DNA of 5,373 nucleotides from Actinomycetes bacterium. Its GTDB lineage: Bacteria > Actinomycetota > Acidimicrobiia > Acidimicrobiales > Acidimicrobiaceae. Below are positions 1 through 5,373 of the stretch, piece by piece (within the stretch, counting starts at the first letter, position 1; each line of letters begins with the position of its first letter). The notes under the pieces are model-generated. The model was not told the origin of the DNA, did no database searches, and worked only from the letters and a program-made list of their open reading frames with translations. The position numbers and the translations under genes are program-made. The stretch is from contig JAKBSX010000262.1 in NCBI GenBank assembly GCA_021844725.1, positions 1 to 5,373 of the forward strand, read 5' to 3'.

Positions 1-496
1 AATGCAACCTCAAGTTTGGCATCCTTCCCTCTTCCATGCAGATTCGATTGCATTGTATTCCTGTTTCACTGTTATATTATTGTAATTCTTACTAACCGTT
101 TTCTATTCATGATTTCATTCGCCTGTCTGTTGTCCATGAATGGCAGATTCTTTACGCACCTGGAAATAATCTGTTCAATCATCATCACCGTCGCAATGGC
201 AATACGATATGATAAGATTTGCTTTGCATGAATCATCACTCCTTTTTTGACGACCAATTGTGGTCACTCGATGAGTATTACAGAGTGCAAGTGGCGTGCT
301 TCTGCGATTTGCAAGGGCAATGGTGCCAAACGCAATCTATCATCTTGCAACAACGAAAAACAAAGATAGCACTCATTTTTACCTCCGACATGAGGAGTAA
401 GCAAACGGAAGGATACAAAATCTCATTGTGGAGAACTTGTTGGATGAAAGTATTTATTCAGAAGCTGGATACCGAAGGTGCTTAGGTGTGTAGTCC
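1..496. other. Region upstream of drmE without a confident gene
   Basis: No gene here can be defended. Three weak signals were seen. First, plus frame 1 is open from base 1 to the TGA at 229-231 and encodes a hydrophobic, Phe/Ile/Leu-rich peptide with two possible membrane segments; T-rich noncoding DNA gives the same picture, and no ribosome-binding site supports it. Second, a frame from TTG 219 or ATG 228 to the TAG at 483-485 could encode about 85 residues that I do not recognise. Third, the frame shared with drmE is open from 275 to 490 except for one TAA at 398-400, and its end reads like a protein C-terminus before the TAG at 491-493. Any of these may be debris of a decayed gene. The region probably also holds the drmE promoter, but I could not pick a convincing -35/-10 pair. 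Confidence 0.5.
484..488 (+). promoter_or_regulatory. Ribosome-binding site of drmE
   Basis: AGGTG lies 8 bases before the ATG at 497 and resembles a Shine-Dalgarno core. The drmE frame is closed by TAG at 491-493, so ATG 497 is the first possible ATG start in that frame. The site and the stop together fix the start. Confidence 0.55.
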
Positions 497-3187
497 ATGG
501 TTCTTAAGGACCATCGTAATGCTGCAATTTCGTACGAGCAACAACTCTTCACCTCTTTGGTGGACACGAAGTCATTTCACTACTGTTGGTCCGGACAGCC
601 AAGTGTCATAAAATGCCAAGACTTCGAATTGGGAACGCAGCCTAGACTCTTGTTCAGAGATCCGATGACACCAAATTCACTGGAGGATGTGCTAAGTAGG
701 TATAAAAAATGGAAGATGTGGTTAAGTCAGAAGAATCTCTCGCCACAGGGTCACGAGAAATTCACCTCACTTGTCAAAGCTAGCGATAGACAACTAAATG
801 ACTTGTGTTGCGGATCTATTAAGTTGAACACTCTCGACCTTGAATTGATTGCCTTAGCCAAACTTGTTTTACAAGAGAAATCGGTTGTCGGATTCCGTTT
901 TCCAACACAGGAATGCCAAAGCCTATATGCAGCCGCGATAGAGTGCATAGTTACTCGAGATAAATCAGAAGAAACAAGACCAATCGCAATATACGCCAGT
1001 GATCTTTCGGGAATGCATGAGTACCTATCTTACAATGACGGTAAGAGTGGTATTGGCAAATACATCTCATGTGAAACCTATAACTCTAGTGCCGATGAAT
1101 CTGCGAATAACAATTCGCGTGATATACCTGATATACTGACTGTCAGGAAATTGGTCCACTTAGCATCGCTGTGTGAAGACATTCCACCATCATTGATACT
1201 TGCACACATAAGCCTAGCGCACGAGGTTGAAGATTATAGAAGGATTATTGAAAATTCGATTCGGCTTAAAATACCTGCATTGTTAGTCTATTCTCCTAGT
1301 GCAACTTCAATTGAGCAAGTTCTTCAAGAAAAAGGAGTGCCATCATGGGAAATTCCCAGAGCATCACTAAATGAGCTATTGGCTGTTTCAAAAGTTCAAG
1401 ACAACTATCATGTGATTCACAGGGACTTCGATAGTCTATCGCTAAGAGTCGCAGCACAAGGTTGGCAAGTCAATCCCTTGCCGATTACGGATAAGGAACT
1501 CAACTTAGCAACAATTGGTGTCTTTAGGGAACTACTGAGATTAGCCAAGATAGCCCCTCCAAATCAAGATCTGGAATTGGACAGAGTTTTGCATTATGGT
1601 TGGGAATTTCTAAAGAGCATAGAATCTCTGAGTTCATCAGTAAGTGTATTCGATCAAATCGCTCCTCGAACTTATATGAACATGCCACTGACTGAAAGAC
1701 TCGCAACTTTGATCAAATGGATTTCACGTTTCAAAATCGCCCATCCTGATCGTTCGGAAGAGTCTGCTTATCTGGCCAGGTTGTGCGATTTGCTCTTGAC
1801 AAGACTTCAGAATGGAAGTGTCGGATTACCCGCAGCAACGCTGCAATTAGTGACGAGATCCATGGAAAAGGGAAAGCCGCTTGTCTTGGTCTTCTGCACA
1901 CGAACCATGGCCATTGCAGCCGATGCCTTCATACAGGACGAGTTGTCAAGACAAGGACACAGTGTTAAAAATTCATGGCTGGCCATAACCGTAGCTGATA
2001 TGAGCAATAGCACATTACCTGAACTCTTGAAACAAGGAAACATCAAGGCAGTTGGTTTGCCGTTAATCAGCATACCCACTTGCAGACATAAGAATCATAG
2101 ATACCTCTTTGGGTTACCGCTCAGTCATCAAATAGTTACCTTCTTATATCAATCACAAGCAGAATCATTTCGTCGACTGTTTGACTCTGCCTGCAATGAT
2201 GACGTAGACCACATCAATGCTGAACGATGCCATATCTTAAGGAAGCTTGGAAGATCGCCACCATCTATTCAGGTTAAGAACTCACGTACTACAAACATCA
2301 TGGTAAGCCAGTTTCCTGAGTTTACTGACGGATTAATTCACTTTCCCGGCACGATAGGAGACGTTTCCAGAGAAGTATTGGAAGAATTGACAGGCGGTCA
2401 TCATGATGCACTGACTCAGGAAGATTTCGAAAATCGCGAAATGGACAGTAGCGACTTGACAGAACAACCAGCGAATAGTGAAGACAATCCACAAATTGCC
2501 ATCCCTTTACTACTTGATGATGAATTTCGTGTCTTTGTCTTACCGGGACACAGAGTATTTGTGCTTGAGGATGGCGGGACCGAAGTATGTCCAATCCGAG
2601 CAAGAGATTTATCAGTGGGAGACATGATAGTAACAATTGAAGGTTCTGTAGCCTATACCATAACGCAGCGGCTTCTTCATGAATTGTCTAAGCAACCAGA
2701 ATGGTCTACTCAGGTCAGATTCAGATCGATGTGGGTAGAAGCAATGAGGCAATGGGCATCCGATCCGAGTCATACAACAAAACAGCTTCTAGCTGAGTTA
2801 GCTAAATTAGGTTCAACAATAAGGAATGAAAACACAGTAAAGTACTGGATTGAAGGAGATGTTGTAATAGGACCAAGAGATCCAGATGACATTATTCGCA
2901 TCGCAGAAGTATGCAAGTCGAAGGCACTTTCGAGATACTCGGACATGGTGATATCATCGATAGAGAATCTCAGGAAGGTACACGAATTAGTTAAGGAAAA
3001 GGTGATACACAATGCGTTGAAGAGCCACGCTGCCAAAGCAGTTAGCAGTTCCATAACATTAAACCCCATAGCGGAGGACAGCGTCGAGAAGTTCGTGAAA
3101 GACATTAGAATCTACAAAGTGACTGGCATAGATCCGTTGAGAAATGTCCATACCTCTTTTTTGAATTCAATTTCTTCACGCACATAG
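497..3187 (+). CDS. drmE: DrmE-like class 2 DISARM anti-phage protein
   Basis: A cytoplasmic 896-residue protein with no signal peptide or membrane segment. The DrmE assignment is an inference from its size, its architecture and the adjacent drmB-drmC pair; the biochemical role of DrmE is not established. Residues 115-300 look like an alpha/beta domain: a strand-helix unit (LILAHISLA, 233-241), then IPALLVYSP at 259-267 and a segment resembling the end of a helicase-type domain. Residues 460-560 start with PLVLVFCTRT followed by a helix, like the opening of a second RecA-like lobe. No intact Walker A or DExx box is visible, so ATPase activity is doubtful. A polar, acidic linker spans about 632-666. 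The C-terminal part has a beta-rich stretch (676-715, with RARDLSVGDMIV), then a helical region with W746, W753, TVKYW (780-784) and IGP (791-793). It converges on drmC, whereas DISARM genes are commonly co-directional. Another helicase-derived defence protein remains possible. Confidence 0.6.
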   Translation: MVLKDHRNAAISYEQQLFTSLVDTKSFHYCWSGQPSVIKCQDFELGTQPRLLFRDPMTPNSLEDVLSRYKKWKMWLSQKNLSPQGHEKFTSLVKASDRQLNDLCCGSIKLNTLDLELIALAKLVLQEKSVVGFRFPTQECQSLYAAAIECIVTRDKSEETRPIAIYASDLSGMHEYLSYNDGKSGIGKYISCETYNSSADESANNNSRDIPDILTVRKLVHLASLCEDIPPSLILAHISLAHEVEDYRRIIENSIRLKIPALLVYSPSATSIEQVLQEKGVPSWEIPRASLNELLAVSKVQDNYHVIHRDFDSLSLRVAAQGWQVNPLPITDKELNLATIGVFRELLRLAKIAPPNQDLELDRVLHYGWEFLKSIESLSSSVSVFDQIAPRTYMNMPLTERLATLIKWISRFKIAHPDRSEESAYLARLCDLLLTRLQNGSVGLPAATLQLVTRSMEKGKPLVLVFCTRTMAIAADAFIQDELSRQGHSVKNSWLAITVADMSNSTLPELLKQGNIKAVGLPLISIPTCRHKNHRYLFGLPLSHQIVTFLYQSQAESFRRLFDSACNDDVDHINAERCHILRKLGRSPPSIQVKNSRTTNIMVSQFPEFTDGLIHFPGTIGDVSREVLEELTGGHHDALTQEDFENREMDSSDLTEQPANSEDNPQIAIPLLLDDEFRVFVLPGHRVFVLEDGGTEVCPIRARDLSVGDMIVTIEGSVAYTITQRLLHELSKQPEWSTQVRFRSMWVEAMRQWASDPSHTTKQLLAELAKLGSTIRNENTVKYWIEGDVVIGPRDPDDIIRIAEVCKSKALSRYSDMVISSIENLRKVHELVKEKVIHNALKSHAAKAVSSSITLNPIAEDSVEKFVKDIRIYKVTGIDPLRNVHTSFLNSISSRT

Positions 3188-3300
3188 GTAGACGTTTCTG
3201 ATCGCCAAATACAACCACATCGAGAAACAAATACAGTTCGTCGTGTAATGGAGGTGGTGGTTATGATGTCATTAACTGTGTGGATATACCACCGAATAAT
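3188..3300. other. Intergenic gap between convergent drmE and drmC
   Basis: This 113-base gap separates the stop codons of two converging genes, where a bidirectional terminator would be expected. The best structure is GGTGGT (3256-3261) facing ACCACC (3288-3293), extendable by two pairs across a bulge, with a loop of about 21 bases. No T-run follows it on either strand, so it is not a convincing intrinsic terminator. No small gene is evident. Confidence 0.5.
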
Positions 3301-3819
3301 TCAGTCGTCGAGCGGAAAAGAAATACACTCATCGTCCTCAGAGAGACGATCGATTAAGATAGATACTCTTTTTGCAACTTCACCATGAACGCGTATTCCA
3401 AGCTCATAGTTCTCCATCATGCCTCTCAATGACAGATTTGCTGAGCCTATTATTGCATCTATACGATCTGCCACAACTGCTTTTGCATGGAGGTTTCGCA
3501 GATGTATTCTTGGCTCAAAGGAGAGTATACGTGAATCGGGAAATCGTCTGGCAATCAGATTAAGTCTATGTATGACACTTAGCTGGCTTGATCTGTTGGC
3601 GCGGTTCAAGATCATGGTTGTTCTCACGCCTGCAGCAAGGCGAGGCTCAAGCATGTCGAAGATTCGAAAAATGGCGAATGAAGCGCTGTAGACGACCATG
3701 TGAAATTCTGAATTCGCTCCCATTATGACCTCTCTTAAGCTGCTTTCAAGAGATCTTGTGCCCACCCCTGCCCAGATTGGGCCAGAGGCAACAATCGAAG
3801 AAATGTTGTCTGTTGTCAT
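3301..3819 (-). CDS. drmC: DrmC, phospholipase D-like nuclease of DISARM
   Basis: A 172-residue protein of the phospholipase D superfamily with one HKD active-site motif: H111, K113 and D118 in LHAKAVVAD, followed by G125, S126 and N128 in IIGSANLS. A single motif is typical of Nuc-like and restriction-type members, which dimerise to build one active site on DNA. Residues 38-72 form the strand-helix-strand unit usual before the motif (MVVYSASF, then GVRTTMILNR). All catalytic residues are present, so the protein is predicted active. Its ATG overlaps the drmB stop as ATGA (3816-3819). The bases before it (accctcc on the minus strand) do not form a ribosome-binding site, so translation is probably coupled to drmB. 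It seems compact for the family, with little N-terminal extension before the PLD fold. In DISARM, DrmC is an accessory component, reported as not essential for protection in some systems. Position next to drmB makes DrmC much likelier than a generic PLD protein. Confidence 0.85.
   Translation of the reverse strand: MTTDNISSIVASGPIWAGVGTRSLESSLREVIMGANSEFHMVVYSASFAIFRIFDMLEPRLAAGVRTTMILNRANRSSQLSVIHRLNLIARRFPDSRILSFEPRIHLRNLHAKAVVADRIDAIIGSANLSLRGMMENYELGIRVHGEVAKRVSILIDRLSEDDECISFPLDD
3816..3819 (-). promoter_or_regulatory. ATGA stop-start overlap of drmB and drmC
   Basis: On the minus strand the TGA ending drmB shares bases with the ATG opening drmC. Terminating ribosomes can restart directly, which fits the lack of a purine-rich site ahead of drmC and indicates one operon with linked expression. 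Confidence 0.8.
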
Positions 3820-5312
3820 GGAGGGTTCTCGAGAAGTATATTCCTGTCTAAACTACGATTGAATGCTTCACATGCTGTTTCAGAAACAAGCTCGCATGCA
3901 TAGCACGCTGCACCATTTGCTTTGCCAGGTTCAAATCGAGAGTCGATACAGAGCGGATCGTTTGAACAATTGTCAAGGGAATAAAGCGCTGTGTCAAGTA
4001 TTTGGCTGAATCTGCTCCCCTGGGATACCAATCCACCAAGGCTTCCATCTGAAGCAGGCTGACTTGTATACAACAAGACACCCCCCGAGGCGCTATTTGA
4101 TTGAGATAGGAGCCTAGGATAGACTCGTTCCCGGATTGATGTAGCAGAATAGCCTGAATCAATTGCCAGTGAATTTATAAGACGATGTGAAAATGTGTGC
4201 CACCAAACGAATTCTGCCCAGTTAACCAACGGATCTCGGCTTGGATCGGTAGACCATGAACTTGAGATAGGTCCTGGACGAGGGAACTGACCGACCCATC
4301 CTTCCAACTCGATAAACAAACCCTCACCGAACAATTCCATGCCAGCAAAACCAAGACGCCCAGTTCTATCAATTATCGATGTCTCCACGGATCTAGACTC
4401 GGTGGGAGAGGTGCTTATACGCTTATATCCCGTCTGAATAGTAACGAAGCGTAAGCGCCTGATCGGAACTACCCTGTATGTGGTATTATTCGAGCTAGTC
4501 ACTTTACGCACGTCCGAGGTATATACTTCGAAGTACCTCTCCGGATCCTTGTTTCTCGAATGCCCGTATTTACCAGCTTTCTGCAATTCTCTTAATTCTA
4601 TCGCCTTCAGTTCACTCATCGTCGAACCAGTCTGACTGTGCCGAAGACTATCCAGATCCTTAATGGCTTCCAGAATAGGTCCTTCGTCTTGTGAATCGAG
4701 CCTCTTGTAAGTGGCACCATCCATCATGCCATTATTCAAAAAGCTTCTGGCTGTAGCCATTAACTCTTTCTTAGAAGTAACGGGATGAATGATTGTGTCG
4801 TGGTATAGACGAGTAGTCAATAAAATACGATGAACTGGTCCATCTGTGGGAGGTATAGTCAATACCTGAATGGTCTCAGCCATTCTTAGATTGACCGCCA
4901 ATCTTTGAGTTATTTGCGCAGATTTCGAGCACCTTGAAGGCGAGGATACCAAGTCTTCCGGATAGCAACCAGTACATGGCCAACGAGCACCATATGCCCT
5001 GCCGAAGTTTCCCAAACCCCCACAAACAAGACACTCTAGTTCCACATTACGAAGACCGCCACCAGCATTTTTCCACCTATAGGATCTACTGTCGCAATCT
5101 CGAGTCTTATGATAAACGAGTAGGCGCCATGGAACTTCATCTAAATGTCCGTTTGAACAAGCCAAAACGAACCGAACGGCTTCGCGGTTTGCTTTAGTAG
5201 CAAGATCGTCTTTGTTCCCTTGTCTAGGACAATTTGGACATCCCAACAAGGTGGTTTCGTCAGGGTAATAGACTATTTGGTGCCGTTCACAGTGTGCCCA
5301 GCGCGGGAACGG
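3816..5312 (-). CDS. drmB: DrmB, DUF1998 protein of DISARM (5' partial)
   Basis: The visible part is 498 residues, numbered from the codon at 5312-5310. The N-terminal half is rich in zinc-ligand motifs: FPRWAHCERH (C8, H11), GCPNC (C25, C28), CSNGHLDEVPW (C52, H56), CLVC (C94, C97), CTGC (C113, C116) and C128. The C-terminal half is a classic DUF1998 domain: HTFSH (372-376), GYSATSIRERVY (387-398), GVLLYT (411-416), then C449, C455, C470, C473 and C481 with NRSLDR near the end. In DISARM, DrmB partners the helicase DrmA, and the DrmAB complex engages incoming DNA. The TTG at 5249 could be called as start, but it splits a zinc ribbon whose first half lies upstream in frame, and no ribosome-binding site precedes it. 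The open frame continues to about 5312, where an inverted copy of internal drmB sequence begins and a stop follows at 5325-5327. The N-terminal segment, perhaps 80-100 residues judging from family members, is therefore missing. It is translationally coupled to drmC. Confidence 0.88.
   Translation of the reverse strand, partial: PFPRWAHCERHQIVYYPDETTLLGCPNCPRQGNKDDLATKANREAVRFVLACSNGHLDEVPWRLLVYHKTRDCDSRSYRWKNAGGGLRNVELECLVCGGLGNFGRAYGARWPCTGCYPEDLVSSPSRCSKSAQITQRLAVNLRMAETIQVLTIPPTDGPVHRILLTTRLYHDTIIHPVTSKKELMATARSFLNNGMMDGATYKRLDSQDEGPILEAIKDLDSLRHSQTGSTMSELKAIELRELQKAGKYGHSRNKDPERYFEVYTSDVRKVTSSNNTTYRVVPIRRLRFVTIQTGYKRISTSPTESRSVETSIIDRTGRLGFAGMELFGEGLFIELEGWVGQFPRPGPISSSWSTDPSRDPLVNWAEFVWWHTFSHRLINSLAIDSGYSATSIRERVYPRLLSQSNSASGGVLLYTSQPASDGSLGGLVSQGSRFSQILDTALYSLDNCSNDPLCIDSRFEPGKANGAACYACELVSETACEAFNRSLDRNILLENPP
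4547..4608 (+). repeat. Inverted repeat, internal drmB arm
   Basis: These 62 bases lie within drmB and encode, on the minus strand, about residues 236-255 of the visible protein (KAIELRELQKAGKYGHSRNK). They match 5312-5373 as a perfect reverse complement. This is the original copy, since the drmB frame reads through it without interruption. The match stops at 4609/5311, where the bases differ. Confidence 0.95.
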
Positions 5313-5373
5313 AAGGCGATAGAATTAAGAGAATTGCAGAAAGCTGGTAAATACGGGCATTCGAGAAACAAGG
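5312..5373 (-). repeat. Inverted repeat, fold-back arm at the window end
   Basis: This is an exact reverse-complement copy of 4547-4608, running to the last base of the window, with 703 bases between the arms. Read on the plus strand from 5316 it gives AIELRELQKAGKYGHSRNK, a fragment of DrmB in the wrong orientation. Perfect identity, position at the sequence end and disruption of a conserved gene point to a fold-back amplification or assembly chimera. A real, very recent inverted duplication is the alternative. Confidence 0.93.

Noticed and set aside
16..231. Hydrophobic 71-residue frame as a small membrane protein
   Set aside because: It starts at a TTG without a ribosome-binding site, and its Phe/Ile/Leu content follows from T-rich sequence. 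It could also be the end of a gene outside the window, but nothing supports that.
491..493. Read-through of TAG to join the upstream frame to drmE (for example as pyrrolysine)
   Set aside because: A TAA interrupts the same frame at 398, and a ribosome-binding site and ATG lie correctly placed for a separate drmE start.
1037..1063. Walker A-like GKSGIGKY in the DrmE candidate (residues 182-189)
   Set aside because: The Ser/Thr after GK is replaced by Tyr, no hydrophobic strand leads into it, and no matching Walker B is apparent. Probably chance.
1807..2079. Minus-strand open frames inside drmE, including 2322-2636 and 2770-3105
   Set aside because: They are antisense to a long, coherent coding region and show no recognisable motif.
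3194..3228. GTTTCT/AGAAAC inverted repeat after drmE
   Set aside because: Only six pairs with a 23-base loop and no T-run; within chance expectation.
3253..3293. Stem GGTGGT/ACCACC as a bidirectional terminator
   Set aside because: The stem is short, the loop is about 21 bases, and no T-run follows on either strand.
3372..3691. Plus-strand open frames opposite drmC
   Set aside because: The minus strand carries an intact PLD motif in a gene coupled to drmB, so these are shadows.

Overview
The window holds part of a DISARM-type anti-phage defence locus: a large plus-strand gene read as drmE (497-3187), facing a minus-strand pair, drmB (3816 to about 5312, truncated at its 5' end) and drmC (3301-3819). 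DISARM (defence island system associated with restriction-modification) is built on a core of DrmA (helicase), DrmB (DUF1998 protein) and DrmC (phospholipase D-like nuclease). Its class 2 form adds DrmE and a cytosine methyltransferase (DrmMII). The DrmB and DrmC calls rest on clear motifs. The DrmE call rests on overall architecture and neighbourhood and is less certain. Neither drmA nor a methyltransferase is in the window; drmA would be expected upstream of drmB, beyond the right edge.

Layout from left to right. Bases 1-496 carry no gene I can defend, only short open stretches that may be gene debris or a leader for drmE. Then comes drmE with an AGGTG ribosome-binding site. A 113-base gap lies between the converging genes and has no convincing terminator. 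drmC and drmB follow, read right to left, with the drmB stop and drmC start overlapping as ATGA, which indicates one transcript and coupled translation.

The right end is abnormal. The last 62 bases (5312-5373) are a perfect reverse complement of 4547-4608 inside drmB. The drmB reading frame runs unbroken up to the edge of this copy and stops soon after entering it. The simplest explanation is a fold-back chimera at a contig end, of the kind produced by whole-genome amplification or misassembly. A real inverted duplication that broke drmB is the alternative. Either way the visible DrmB lacks its N-terminus, and the TTG at 5249 is not its true start.

The organism cannot be named. The sequence is moderately AT-rich with frequent ATA, AGA and AGG codons. 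It looks prokaryotic (ATGA overlap, AGGTG site before drmE), and it could come from an uncultivated bacterium or an archaeon. If the system is functional, DrmB would act with the unseen DrmA on incoming DNA, DrmC would be an accessory nuclease, and DrmE would have an as yet undefined role.
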